The position numbers were made by a program, and so were the translations under genes. A stretch of 64,000 bases of DNA from a virus, in the IMG/VR virus record IMGVR_UViG_3300030104_002421, positions 82,189 to 146,188 of that record. One strand, given 5' to 3'. This document shows positions 25,576 through 33,262 of the stretch, in pieces (within the stretch, counting starts at the first letter, position 1; each line of letters starts with the position of its first letter). A model generated the notes under the pieces. The model saw nothing but the letters and a program-made list of their open reading frames with translations. It was not told where the DNA came from and searched no databases.

Positions 25576-25938
25576 ATGGCATTAATTTATACACATAACA
25601 GTTCACCAAGACGCTTCAAGCGTGTTGTAAAGAACAAGAAATATTATGAAGCGCTTGCTGAGAGAGACAAGTTATTGAGACGATTAGGTATTGACCCCAA
25701 CAGAAAGATACCAAAATACAGACCAGAGAAAATGAAAATACATACTGCCCCTGTGGCTCAATTGGTAGAGCAGACGATTTGTAATCGTCAGGTTGCAAGT
25801 TCAAGTCCTGCCGGGGGCACCAAACCTGTTTCTAATTGGCGATTAGAAGAAAGCAAAAAGTTTACTGTAGCACCTGCTTATAATAAAGGTGCATATCAAG
25901 TAATAACAAAAGAAAACATAAAGGATATAGGCAAATGA
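25576..25938 (+). CDS. Basic protein whose ORF reads through a tRNA gene
   Basis: 120 residues from ATG 25576, which directly follows the predicted transcription start. The N-terminal 55 residues are basic and helical (SSPRRFKRVVKNKKYYEALA), and the C-terminus SKKFTVAPAYNKGAYQVI also reads like genuine protein. Codons 58-83 coincide exactly with the tRNA-Thr gene, giving the tell-tale PVAQLVEQTICNRQVASSSP translation. Either the protein truly spans the tRNA or the gene was split by tRNA insertion that happened to keep the frame open. No function is recognised. Confidence 0.45.
   Translation: MALIYTHNSSPRRFKRVVKNKKYYEALAERDKLLRRLGIDPNRKIPKYRPEKMKIHTAPVAQLVEQTICNRQVASSSPAGGTKPVSNWRLEESKKFTVAPAYNKGAYQVITKENIKDIGK
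25747..25822 (+). tRNA. tRNA-Thr (anticodon TGT) with encoded CCA
   Basis: A full cloverleaf is visible: acceptor GCCCCTG/CGGGGGC (one T-G), D stem GCTC/GAGC with GG in the loop, anticodon stem GACGA/TCGTC with loop TTTGTAA (anticodon TGT at 25780-25782), T stem GCAAG/CCTGC with one A-C mismatch and loop TTCAAGT, discriminator A, then CCA. It reads ACA, a codon common in these AT-rich phage genes. Confidence 0.95.
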
Positions 25939-26249
25939 TTAGAATATTAACAATAGTATCTCTTATTGCATGGGGTGTATTTTTTTATACGAGTGCAAAA
26001 GCAAATGAATATACAGAAGCAGTTGTTGGTCATGTTATACAAAACCATGATAAGATTGACCATAGTGCTTTGTTACAAGCAGAGTTAACAAGACTAGCAC
26101 ATAGAAATAGTATTGACTTAATAAACATTTTACAAGATTATCTCCCTGCTATACTTGATGGTATAGCGGCGGATTTAAGACAAAAATCAGACTTGGAGTA
26201 TAAGTGCTCACTTCAACCTGATAATTATAAAAACAACGAGTGCAAATAG
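25935..26249 (+). CDS. Small exported protein
   Basis: 104 residues with a Sec-type signal (ILTIVSLIAWGVFFYTSAKA, cleavage probably after Ala 22-24). The mature part is helical with two Cys near the C-terminus (KCSLQPDNYKNNECK), which could form a disulfide. It overlaps the previous stop by 4 nt. It begins a run of envelope-directed genes to 27.9 kb. Confidence 0.55.
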   Translation: MIRILTIVSLIAWGVFFYTSAKANEYTEAVVGHVIQNHDKIDHSALLQAELTRLAHRNSIDLINILQDYLPAILDGIAADLRQKSDLEYKCSLQPDNYKNNECK

Positions 26250-26259
26250 AGGATAGATT

Positions 26260-26565
26260 ATGGCGAAAATGAATAAACAAGCAATGATGGAAAATATGTT
26301 AACCATGCCGGATATTATGAAAGAGTTTCATACTTATAAAACTGGCAAACAAAAGGCAAAATATTTAAGAGAAATGGGTACATTAAATTTACCACATGCT
26401 GTTAATTGGGAAAATTTAGCACAATGTTGGGAAGGCACGAAAAAGTGGCCAGCAAAGAAAACTATGGATGAAGATGATACTATACTAAAAGATTATCTGG
26501 ATCCTGTAGGTGAAACAAATGCAGAAAAATCATTAACCATGCAGGAATTGGATGCGCTACTTTAG
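26260..26565 (+). CDS. Small soluble protein, unknown function
   Basis: 101 residues, Met- and Lys-rich, helical, without signal peptide. Contains WENLAQCWEGTKKWPAKKT and ends in an acidic tail. It has GAGGATAG upstream and overlaps the lipoprotein gene by 14 nt. Confidence 0.45.
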   Translation: MAKMNKQAMMENMLTMPDIMKEFHTYKTGKQKAKYLREMGTLNLPHAVNWENLAQCWEGTKKWPAKKTMDEDDTILKDYLDPVGETNAEKSLTMQELDALL

Positions 26566-26896
26566 TATACCATTATTATTTCTGACAATTGGGTGTGGTT
26601 CTATGAGTGATAGAACAATACATGCTACTGCTTTTGTTGACCATTTGAACAATATGCCATCAGGTAAATCTAGTTATTTACTATGGCATAATCCAAATAC
26701 AGGTAACAAAGGCGATATCAAAGTTACGAGAAGTTATCTAGTAAAAGGTATCAAATGTGCCGACTATACAAGTACAGTTGATATACAAGATAGCTGGCCT
26801 TTGAATGGTATAGGTTCTTTAGATAGAAGTACGGAACATGGTACAGCATGTCAATTACCAGACGGTAGATGGAAGATTATAGAGAGGGTATTATGA
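26552..26896 (+). CDS. Lipoprotein
   Basis: 114 residues. MRYFSIPLLFLTIGCGSMSD has a lipobox (TIGC) with the lipidated Cys at about residue 15. The mature domain is beta-like with two Cys (GIKCADYTST and GTACQLPDGRW) and resembles small periplasmic surface-exclusion-type domains; no family is claimed. Confidence 0.6.
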   Translation: MRYFSIPLLFLTIGCGSMSDRTIHATAFVDHLNNMPSGKSSYLLWHNPNTGNKGDIKVTRSYLVKGIKCADYTSTVDIQDSWPLNGIGSLDRSTEHGTACQLPDGRWKIIERVL

Positions 26897-27225
26897 AACA
26901 ACCAGGTCCAGGTGTAGCATTGTTATTAACTATAACATTGATACTTGCAATTCTTATGTTTAGTTATAAAGCAGAAGGTAAAGAAAATCTACATTGTGTT
27001 ATAGAAGTTATCTATGATGAAAGTTTAGAAAACGAAGTAAGTAGAAGAATGATATGTAGAGACGGAGAAATTCCAGGTCAACCTGGGTATTGGCAGTTAT
27101 TTGCTGCCTTTTATTATAATGGTGTTAGTGTGCCTGAATACTGCCGTTATGTTAAAGGAGATAATCTTTTTAGAATACCTAACAAGATATGTCTAAACGA
27201 AGATGGCACATGGAGGGACGGATGA
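26893..27225 (+). CDS. Membrane-anchored or exported Cys-rich protein
   Basis: 110 residues from ATG 26893, chosen because AGAGAGGG lies just upstream; an in-frame ATG 24 nt earlier is possible. The hydrophobic segment VALLLTITLILAILMFSY is a signal anchor, followed by a domain with four cysteines (HCVIEV, MICRDGE, EYCRYV, KICLNED) that could form two disulfides in the periplasm. Overlaps neighbours by 4 nt. Confidence 0.5.
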   Translation: MKQPGPGVALLLTITLILAILMFSYKAEGKENLHCVIEVIYDESLENEVSRRMICRDGEIPGQPGYWQLFAAFYYNGVSVPEYCRYVKGDNLFRIPNKICLNEDGTWRDG

Positions 27226-27338
27226 TTAAAATAATTTTTGGTATGATAATAGGTGGGTTTATCGTTTATCATAATCCAGACATAGGGATTGATATAGTCA
27301 ATTTCTTTATTAACTTTTTAAAGGAGGTATTACAATGA
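27222..27338 (+). CDS. 38-residue micropeptide with hydrophobic helix
   Basis: MIKIIFGMIIGGFIVYHNPD then a second hydrophobic patch ending in KEVLQ. It overlaps the stop upstream and the start downstream by 4 nt each (ATGA), and its last codons supply the AAAGGAGGT ribosome site of the next gene, so it is likely translated and coupled. Confidence 0.45.
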   Translation: MIKIIFGMIIGGFIVYHNPDIGIDIVNFFINFLKEVLQ

Positions 27339-27931
27339 AAAATATAATGCTTATAATACTAATCTCCTTCTTAACGATTAGCTGTGCTAAGACAGTTAAA
27401 ATTGAACACGAAGGAGAAACCAAATCAGGTATGCTTGAAGAAGTACCAAAATGGTTTGTTGAGAAAGAAGGCAATAAAGGTCTTCTAAACAAAAAGGATA
27501 AGTTCTACCTATACGGTGTAGGTGTTGCAACAAGTCCTGATTTACAGTTAGCAATGGACAAAGCAACCATGATTGCAAAAGCAGATTTAGCTGATGTATT
27601 GCATGGCGAAATGAACAAGAATGCTAATGTGTTTATACAAGAAATAGGACAGGACGGTAATACTGTTGTTTCATCAGAAGCACAATCTACGATTGTTAAC
27701 ATGATTAAACAGACCAAAGTTCAAGGTTGGGAACAATGGAAGATAGCAATATCTATTACATCTAACAATCACTATAGAGTGTATATGGGACTTCAATTAC
27801 CACTTGGCGAATACAACAAGTTAGAAGAATTAATCCGTGCTGAAGCAAAGAAACAAATTATAAATAGTGATATAGCAAAGAACAATGCTAAAACCGCTAT
27901 AGATGAATTGACGGCGGTAGCAACGGAGTAA
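27335..27931 (+). CDS. LPP20-like lipoprotein
   Basis: 198 residues. The signal IMLIILISFLTISCAKTVKI has a lipobox (TISC) with Cys at about residue 17. The mature domain contains FYLYGVGVATSPDLQLAMDK and ADLADVLHGEM, the layout of LPP20/SIMPL-like lipoprotein domains that often sit in outer membranes. A strong AAGGAGGT site precedes the ATG, suggesting high expression. Confidence 0.6.
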   Translation: MKNIMLIILISFLTISCAKTVKIEHEGETKSGMLEEVPKWFVEKEGNKGLLNKKDKFYLYGVGVATSPDLQLAMDKATMIAKADLADVLHGEMNKNANVFIQEIGQDGNTVVSSEAQSTIVNMIKQTKVQGWEQWKIAISITSNNHYRVYMGLQLPLGEYNKLEELIRAEAKKQIINSDIAKNNAKTAIDELTAVATE

Positions 27932-27934
27932 ACA

Positions 27935-28234
27935 ATGTATAAAGTATTCACTAAACCTAATTGTGTATTTTGTGATAGAGCAAAAGCATTATTAGATAAA
28001 CTAGATATCTCATATGAGACCTACGGTTTAGGTGAACATTATGAAGGTGGTGACGGTAAATATTCTGTCACCATAGACCAAATGTTTGAAATGATAGGTA
28101 AACAAGTTAGGTCAATGCCACAAATAATGATAGATGATAAACTGATAGGTGGTTATACAGATTTAAGAGAATATCTAATAAATCAAGGAAAGATTAACTT
28201 TTCTGGAGAAATCGTTGAAACCAAAGAAAAATAG
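27935..28234 (+). CDS. Glutaredoxin
   Basis: 99 residues. YKVFTKPNCVFCDRAKALLD gives the CxxC active site (Cys-Val-Phe-Cys, about 10-13), and RSMPQIMIDDKLIGGYTDLR contains the cis-Pro and GG glutathione-binding motifs. It could supply electrons to the phage NrdA/NrdB. T4 likewise encodes NrdC. Confidence 0.9.
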   Translation: MYKVFTKPNCVFCDRAKALLDKLDISYETYGLGEHYEGGDGKYSVTIDQMFEMIGKQVRSMPQIMIDDKLIGGYTDLREYLINQGKINFSGEIVETKEK

Positions 28235-28282
28235 ATTGGTGTACCAACCCAGGACGGACAAAACCAAAGCGAGTGTAGTGTT

Positions 28283-28741
28283 ATGACAGCGAAAATATAC
28301 GCTTTTCCAAGCGGAAAACAGATACCAGCTCTGACTAAAGAGCAAAGAGAACCTGTTAAAAAAAGAATAGCAGACCAGCAGACTAAAAAATATGCTGACG
28401 CTGTAGCAGACGATATTATGATACAAATGATTGGCACATTACAACATGAAGGTATGAATATAGGTAAAATTGATAAAGATGGACAAAAAACATTTTTAGA
28501 TGTAGGTATATTCATGGAAGCATTTAGAGGTTTAATCTATAGAGAATTAGATTTAAAGCACCCTTTTCATTATGTTACTGATAAGATGATGTATGTAGAA
28601 CAACAAAAAGATAAAAAGTATTCTGTAATAGACTATTCAGGTAAAGAGATAGTTGAAAAACAAGAAGACATGGAAATTCAATTTGAAGGTGAGGAAATAG
28701 ATAATGATATTGATAGATTACAGCCAGATAGCGATAAGTAA
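28283..28741 (+). CDS. Acidic protein, unknown function
   Basis: 152 residues. A basic N-terminus (MTAKIYAFPSGKQIPALTKE) leads to a helical middle and an acidic C-terminus. It overlaps the 5'-nuclease start by 38 nt. Similar small proteins precede RNase H in marine T4-like phages as far as I recall, but no role is known. Confidence 0.5.
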   Translation: MTAKIYAFPSGKQIPALTKEQREPVKKRIADQQTKKYADAVADDIMIQMIGTLQHEGMNIGKIDKDGQKTFLDVGIFMEAFRGLIYRELDLKHPFHYVTDKMMYVEQQKDKKYSVIDYSGKEIVEKQEDMEIQFEGEEIDNDIDRLQPDSDK

Positions 28742-29570
28742 TATCGCTGTACAATTGGCAATGAGTAAGGACAAAAATGTCCTATCTCCGTCAATGGTAC
28801 GCCATATGGTACTTAACTCTATAAGAGGATTTGTACATAGGTTTAAAAACGATTATCCAGGCGAAGTAGTATTATGTATTGATGGTCCTGCACCATGGCG
28901 TAGAGATATCTTTGAACACTACAAAGCAAAGCGTAGAGAAGGTAGAGACGAAAGCGCCACAGATTGGGAAACTGTATTTGGTCTTATTCATACAATCAAA
29001 GAAGAAATAAAAGATAATTTTCCATACAAAGTAGTTCAATTAGATAATGTTGAAGCAGACGATATTATTGCTGTGGTATGTAAGAAAGAACATAAACAAA
29101 AAATTCTTATCATATCAGGTGATAAAGACTTTCAACAATTACAAAAATATCCTAACATTACCCAATATGCACCTATTCAGAAAAAATTTATTGAAACTGA
29201 AAATCCACAAGAGTATATTTGGGAACATATTTTACGAGGTGATACATCTGATGGTATTCCTAATTTCTTATCACCAGACGATACTTTTGTTAACAAGATA
29301 AAACAAAAACCCATTATGAAAAAGAAGTTACAATACTGGATTGAAACATTGATGAAAGGTGGTGACGCTAAAGATTTTTGTAACGAATATCATTTAAGAA
29401 ATTTCCAAAGAAACCAAAGACTAATAGATTTTGATTTCATACCAGACGAAAAGGAAGATGATATATATAATACATTTAAGAATACTACTGTTGCAAGTCG
29501 TGGCAGTATTTTAACATATCTAATTAACAATGATTTAAAAGAGTTAATTGGAAAAATAGAGGAGTTTTAA
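28704..29570 (+). CDS. rnh: T4 RNase H-type 5'-3' nuclease
   Basis: 288 residues of the FEN/5'-nuclease family. Metal-binding acids are seen in MILIDYSQIA, VVLCIDGPAPWRR, NVEADDIIAVV and IISGDKDFQQLQ, and RGDTSDGIPNFLSP is the helix-3-turn (H3TH) DNA-binding element. It should remove RNA primers from Okazaki fragments, as T4 RNase H does. It lies upstream of a small T4-like gene and regulatory cassette 2. Confidence 0.85.
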   Translation: MILIDYSQIAISNIAVQLAMSKDKNVLSPSMVRHMVLNSIRGFVHRFKNDYPGEVVLCIDGPAPWRRDIFEHYKAKRREGRDESATDWETVFGLIHTIKEEIKDNFPYKVVQLDNVEADDIIAVVCKKEHKQKILIISGDKDFQQLQKYPNITQYAPIQKKFIETENPQEYIWEHILRGDTSDGIPNFLSPDDTFVNKIKQKPIMKKKLQYWIETLMKGGDAKDFCNEYHLRNFQRNQRLIDFDFIPDEKEDDIYNTFKNTTVASRGSILTYLINNDLKELIGKIEEF

Positions 29571-29571
29571 A

Positions 29572-30036
29572 ATGGCAGTAAATGACGCTACCTATAATTT
29601 ATCTTACCATGAGATATTAATGAAAGTTAATAATAAGAAAGATAAAGCAGGTAAACTAGAAGTATTAAGAAAATACGATACTGAACAATTAAGAATGTTT
29701 TTAAAGGGTAGTTTTGACCCTAACTGTGAGTGGTTATTACCAGAAGGCGCACCACCATATAAAGTGAACGAAGCGCCACTTGGCACAGAGCATAACTGGT
29801 TAAAGATGGAAGTTAAAAGGATGTTTCACTTACTTAAAGGTGGCAATCCACAGTTAAATCAAATAAAAAGAGATAACATGTTTATTCAAATGTTAGAAGG
29901 TTTAAGCGCTGAAGAAGCACAATTACTAATTGACGCTAAAGACGGTCTCCTGAACAAGAAATACAAGGGATTAACAGCAAATTTAATCAAGGAAGCATTT
30001 GGTTGGGACGATAATTTCATGCGGAAGAACAATTAA
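29572..30036 (+). CDS. Conserved-looking phage protein, unknown function
   Basis: 154 residues, helical. LRMFLKGSFDPNCEWLLPEG, then APLGTEHNWLKMEVKRMFHL and LSAEEAQLLIDAKDGLLNKK followed by NLIKEAFGWDDNF. I recognise the pattern from T4-like marine phages where it neighbours replication genes; no activity is known to me. It begins one base after the nuclease stop. Confidence 0.55.
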   Translation: MAVNDATYNLSYHEILMKVNNKKDKAGKLEVLRKYDTEQLRMFLKGSFDPNCEWLLPEGAPPYKVNEAPLGTEHNWLKMEVKRMFHLLKGGNPQLNQIKRDNMFIQMLEGLSAEEAQLLIDAKDGLLNKKYKGLTANLIKEAFGWDDNFMRKNN

Positions 30037-30046
30037 TTGTTGACAA

Positions 30047-30142
30047 AATGTCGCACCTCCACTAAAGTGTTGAAATATAACGCTTTTTTCTTTGATATTT
30101 ATGGTCTTTTTTGTTGACAAATCGCTGTTTTTAGTCTATAGT
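30047..30142 (+). promoter_or_regulatory. Regulatory cassette copy 2 with sigma70-like promoter
   Basis: ATGTCGCACCT, CTAAA, TTGAAA, ATAAC and CTTTT blocks precede TTGACA-N17-TATAGT, matching copy 1 at 24506. Shared also is TTTTAGTCTATA at the spacer/-10 border. Predicted +1 near 30149 leaves a leader of about 23 nt with AAAGGA before ATG 30172. Confidence 0.7.
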
Positions 30143-30171
30143 ATACCTATAATTAACAAAAAGGATACATT

Positions 30172-30429
30172 ATGAAACAAAAAACAGTTAGAAACGAATT
30201 ACTTAAATTCAAAGACGAACCACTTGACGGTCAGGATTATGAAACTGCCGCTCATTTGATTGCTGGCAGACAGTTTATTGCTGCTGCTAATTTCATTGAT
30301 AGATTAGATAGTTTTCCTAGAGACGAAATGAAAATCATTATCGCTAGAACTTGTAAAACTGTCTTCATTGAAATGTTTGACGCTAACCCAGACCTTTACG
30401 GTCAAAGATACCTTTATGGAGGACTATAA
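30172..30429 (+). CDS. Small early protein, unknown function
   Basis: 85 residues, compact and helical (DYETAAHLIAGRQFIAAANF and DEMKIIIARTCKTVFIEMFD). First gene behind regulatory cassette 2 with a strong AAAGGA site, hence probably early. No domain recognised. Confidence 0.5.
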   Translation: MKQKTVRNELLKFKDEPLDGQDYETAAHLIAGRQFIAAANFIDRLDSFPRDEMKIIIARTCKTVFIEMFDANPDLYGQRYLYGGL

Positions 30430-30430
30430 T

Positions 30431-30640
30431 ATGAGTAAAATTAAAAATTTTATGTTTGATGAAGCTGAAAAAGCTTTAGATGTTTGTTTAGAAAAACTTA
30501 AAACAGACACAGTTGATAATGTCTTAACATACGCTAAGACTTTAAATGTTGATTGGTCTTTTGCAGGATTTACTCCTGACTATGAGAACCACCAAGATTG
30601 TTGGGACGAATTTGAAGACTTTTTATGGGCAAATAAATAG
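30431..30640 (+). CDS. Small acidic early protein, unknown function
   Basis: 69 residues from ATG 30431, one base after the previous stop; a longer in-frame reading would overlap the preceding gene. Acidic and helical with Trp-rich C-terminus (HQDCWDEFEDFLWANK). Upstream GGAGG supports the start. Confidence 0.5.
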   Translation: MSKIKNFMFDEAEKALDVCLEKLKTDTVDNVLTYAKTLNVDWSFAGFTPDYENHQDCWDEFEDFLWANK

Positions 30641-30641
30641 T

Positions 30642-30776
30642 ATGGATAATAAAAATATAATTGAAACAATTAACTATGCCATTAACGATATTAATAATGG
30701 CATGGAAGAAAGTGCCATACAAGAACTAAAAGACCTTGTAAAAAAACTTGAAGAACAAAACGAGGAAAACATATGA
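30642..30776 (+). CDS. 44-residue coiled-coil micropeptide
   Basis: MDNKNIIETINYAINDINNG followed by ESAIQELKDLVKKLEEQNEE. The second half is a leucine-zipper-like helix. It starts one base after the upstream stop and overlaps the glucosaminidase start by 4 nt. A longer in-frame reading from 30546 would overlap the preceding gene. Confidence 0.45.
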   Translation: MDNKNIIETINYAINDINNGMEESAIQELKDLVKKLEEQNEENI

Positions 30777-31432
30777 AATACTTAACCACGATATTAACAA
30801 TATTTGGTCTATATCTAATTGTATTAGGTTGTAGTCCAAAAGAAATAGAATGTACAGATGATGGTTGTCCAGAATTTGATGTTGATGAAATTACTATACC
30901 ACCAGTATTAGATGACCAAGAGATAAGAGGTGAACTAGATATACAAAAACTAGTGGTACCTGTTATCAGTACAGAAACAAAAGATGATTTTGTTTATTCA
31001 TTAAACAAATGTATTGACCATATATACTCAACATTACCTAGTGAACAACATATACCAAGAGAACTAGTGATTGCTCAAGCAGCAATTGAAACTGGTTGGG
31101 GTAAAAGTAGATTTGCTAATGAAGGTAATAATTTATTTGGCATTCGTACATTTAACAAAGATGATGAATGGTTATTACCAATCACTTGGGACCAAAACAA
31201 ATGGATTGGTTGGGGTGTAAAAGTTTATGCGGACAGATGTGAAAGTGTAAAAGATTATGTACGAATACTTAACGAAGTATGGGCATATGAAGAATTTAGA
31301 GAAGTAAGAGAAAACGGCGGTACTGTTTTTGAATTGGCAGACACATTAACAAAGTATGCTTCTAAACCTACATATACTATTTTAGTTAAAAATATTATAA
31401 GACATAATATATTAGGTGTATATGAACTCTAA
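30773..31432 (+). CDS. Bax-like glucosaminidase lipoprotein
   Basis: 219 residues. The signal ILTIFGLYLIVLGCSPKEIE has lipobox VLGC (Cys near residue 20). The mature domain has RELVIAQAAIETGWGKSRFA with the catalytic Glu, GNNLFGIRTF and the C-terminal SVKDYVRILNEVWAYEEFRE typical of Bax/FlgJ-type glucosaminidases that cleave peptidoglycan. Membrane tethering suggests controlled lysis or injection rather than free endolysin. The separate GH108 endolysin is at 33969. Confidence 0.8.
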   Translation: MKYLTTILTIFGLYLIVLGCSPKEIECTDDGCPEFDVDEITIPPVLDDQEIRGELDIQKLVVPVISTETKDDFVYSLNKCIDHIYSTLPSEQHIPRELVIAQAAIETGWGKSRFANEGNNLFGIRTFNKDDEWLLPITWDQNKWIGWGVKVYADRCESVKDYVRILNEVWAYEEFREVRENGGTVFELADTLTKYASKPTYTILVKNIIRHNILGVYEL

Positions 31433-31565
31433 AGAAAAACTATTTTGGCGTAGAGTTGACGCTCTCAAGGCATATCTTAAAAAAACTGAATGTGTTTTAC
31501 CAGATATGCATGCCATGTTTAAAATTAAATTGATTTTATTAATGCAAAATGTGAAGGAGTTATAA
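31422..31565 (+). CDS. 47-residue basic micropeptide
   Basis: MNSKEKLFWRRVDALKAYLK continues to a hydrophobic end (FKIKLILLMQNVKEL). It overlaps the upstream stop by 11 nt and its last codons give GAAGGAG for the next gene. Real but unassigned. Confidence 0.4.
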   Translation: MNSKEKLFWRRVDALKAYLKKTECVLPDMHAMFKIKLILLMQNVKEL

Positions 31566-32119
31566 TGAATATTTTTTATCTACATAAGGATCCTCAAATT
31601 TGTGCAGAGCAACACCTAGATAAACATTGTAGTAAGATGTTGGTAGAGTATGCTCAGTTGATGTCAACAGCACATAGAATAATTGATGGTACAGAATACG
31701 AAGGTAGAACAAAAACAAATCGTAGAATTAAAAGATGGAAACATCCTACTAAAGACAATATATTATATATTGCTTGTCATGTAAATCACCCAAGTGCCGT
31801 ATGGTGCCGTGATAATGCATATAATTATAACTGGTTATACAGAATGTGGTCTCACTTACACGACCAATTTCAATTACGATATGGTAAAAAACATTTATCA
31901 TATACCTTATTACATGAAGCATTGAGAAACCCACCTAAAAATATACCATTAAATAAACCATTTACACAACCTACACAGGCAATGCCTGATGATGTGAAAC
32001 ACGAAGACAGTATTACTGCTTATAGAAACTACTATATACATTATAAACATAGTTTTGCTAAATGGAAAAACGGCATGATACCTGAATGGTTTAGTAAAGG
32101 AGTTGCAAATGCTAACTAA
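31565..32119 (+). CDS. Pyrimidine-dimer-glycosylase-like or related phage protein
   Basis: 184 residues. The start MNIFYLHKDPQICAEQHLDK then HCSKMLVEYAQLMSTAHR and CHVNHPSAVWCRDNAYNYNW with WFSKG at the end is a pattern I recall from T4-like marine phages, sometimes annotated as pyrimidine-dimer DNA glycosylase-like. His and Cys are abundant. I cannot confirm the catalytic residues, so the activity is tentative. Good GAAGGAG ribosome site. Confidence 0.5.
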   Translation: MNIFYLHKDPQICAEQHLDKHCSKMLVEYAQLMSTAHRIIDGTEYEGRTKTNRRIKRWKHPTKDNILYIACHVNHPSAVWCRDNAYNYNWLYRMWSHLHDQFQLRYGKKHLSYTLLHEALRNPPKNIPLNKPFTQPTQAMPDDVKHEDSITAYRNYYIHYKHSFAKWKNGMIPEWFSKGVANAN

Positions 32120-32210
32120 TATATTATTGGGATTAATTTTACTAACACTATTAGGGATAAGTGTTATGATATATGCAATAGGGGAGAAAATAAGTGAAAA
32201 AACAAAGTAA
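32109..32210 (+). CDS. 33-residue membrane micropeptide
   Basis: MLTNILLGLILLTLLGISVM then a short charged tail (GEKISEKTK). A single transmembrane helix. It overlaps the upstream gene by 11 nt and the downstream GTG start by 17 nt. GGAG upstream of its ATG is at 32098. Confidence 0.4.
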   Translation: MLTNILLGLILLTLLGISVMIYAIGEKISEKTK

Positions 32211-32496
32211 ACAATTTAAAAAAGATGAACCACCAATACCATTTCATTTTAAATTTTATCTTATCTATTGGGAAGATATACAAAGTGATAGTGGGTGGCG
32301 AGAACTTAAAGATATACAAGCGTCTAAACCGGCAATATGTGTATCTACAGGTTGGTTAGTTAAGAAAGACAAAAAGGTACATATCTTAATGTCAGATTAT
32401 AATTATGATGATAAAGGTGATTTAGCAGATGGTGGCAATACTACAGTTATACCTACCAAAAATGTAATTAAGAAATATGAGATAGAGGGATTATGA
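32194..32496 (+). CDS. Small beta-rich protein, unknown function
   Basis: 100 residues starting at GTG 32194 with GGGGAG upstream. Aromatic, beta-like sequence (FHFKFYLIYWEDIQSDSGWR and KKVHILMSDYNYDDKGDLAD). No motif recognised. It overlaps the next gene by 4 nt. Confidence 0.5.
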   Translation: MKKQSKQFKKDEPPIPFHFKFYLIYWEDIQSDSGWRELKDIQASKPAICVSTGWLVKKDKKVHILMSDYNYDDKGDLADGGNTTVIPTKNVIKKYEIEGL

Positions 32497-32861
32497 GGGA
32501 ATTTGTAGTTAATTGTTGGGACGGTGTGATGAATTTTAATCACAACCCATTAAAAAATATACCAGACTTACAAGTAAGACATTTAATATTACAGATACTA
32601 GCATGGATGTGGTGTATAACTTTTTCACTATTCTTTTCATCATGGTATATCTTTGGCATCTCCGTGGTTGCTCACTTTGTTTTAATATTGGCAATAGTGG
32701 TAACTGTGGCAACATTTGTATCTACAGAAAGAATGTATAGATTTAAGTCAGGTTATCATTCTTCTAATAGAAGCAGAGGTACTGTATATTATAGAGATAT
32801 ACATGGTAATGCTTATAAAGTACCATTACCAAAGAATGACCCTGGAGGAGAGCACGATTAA
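32493..32861 (+). CDS. Two-helix membrane protein
   Basis: 122 residues with hydrophobic stretch about 32-80 (LQILAWMWCITFSLFFSSWY then VVAHFVLILAIVVTVATFV), a basic linker and a soluble tail ending ...PGGEHD. Short leader, ATGA overlaps. Membrane protein of unknown role. Confidence 0.5.
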   Translation: MREFVVNCWDGVMNFNHNPLKNIPDLQVRHLILQILAWMWCITFSLFFSSWYIFGISVVAHFVLILAIVVTVATFVSTERMYRFKSGYHSSNRSRGTVYYRDIHGNAYKVPLPKNDPGGEHD

Positions 32862-33163
32862 TGCCAACATATAGATTTTATAATACAAAGACAAAAGAAG
32901 AATATGAGGAGTTGATGTCTATTGCAGAAATGGAAACATTAATAAAAAAGAAACATATTACTTTAATGCCACCTACACAGATGAATATTGTAGGAAGTGT
33001 AGGACAGTTAGATAGTAAAACAGATAGTGGTTGGAAAGAAATGTTAAGTAGAGTTGCAGAAGCACATCCAGAAAGTAATTTAGCTGACAGATATGGTAAG
33101 AAAACCAACGCTCAAATCAAAACTAAACAATTATTGAATAAGTATAGGAAGAAAAAGAAATAA
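32861..33163 (+). CDS. FmdB-type regulatory protein lacking the zinc cysteines
   Basis: 100 residues: PTYRFYNTKTKEEYEELMSI at the N-terminus matches the CxxC zinc-ribbon FmdB start in other phages, but no Cys occurs, so the zinc site is absent. VAEAHPESNLADRYGKKTNA also fits phage FmdB-like proteins. Immediately upstream of the PhoH leader. Role unknown. Confidence 0.5.
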   Translation: MPTYRFYNTKTKEEYEELMSIAEMETLIKKKHITLMPPTQMNIVGSVGQLDSKTDSGWKEMLSRVAEAHPESNLADRYGKKTNAQIKTKQLLNKYRKKKK

Positions 33164-33262
33164 ATAGAATTGAGATATTAAACAGCACTAACTTTGTAGG
33201 GATATCATATGTAGCCTGAAGATTGTAAGCTGAGTTTAATCTTAATCCGTGAAGGACATATA
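33164..33262 (+). other. Leader upstream of phoH with late octamer and hairpin
   Basis: AATAAATAG (33159-33167) overlaps the upstream stop, predicting +1 near 33172. A hairpin AAGATT/AATCTT (33219-33243) lies in the leader. GAAGGA precedes ATG 33263. Nothing else recognised. Confidence 0.35.

Noticed and set aside
30632-30641. AATAAATAG before 30642 as a late promoter
   Set aside because: Only 2 nt to the ATG and located inside an early operon; probably chance.
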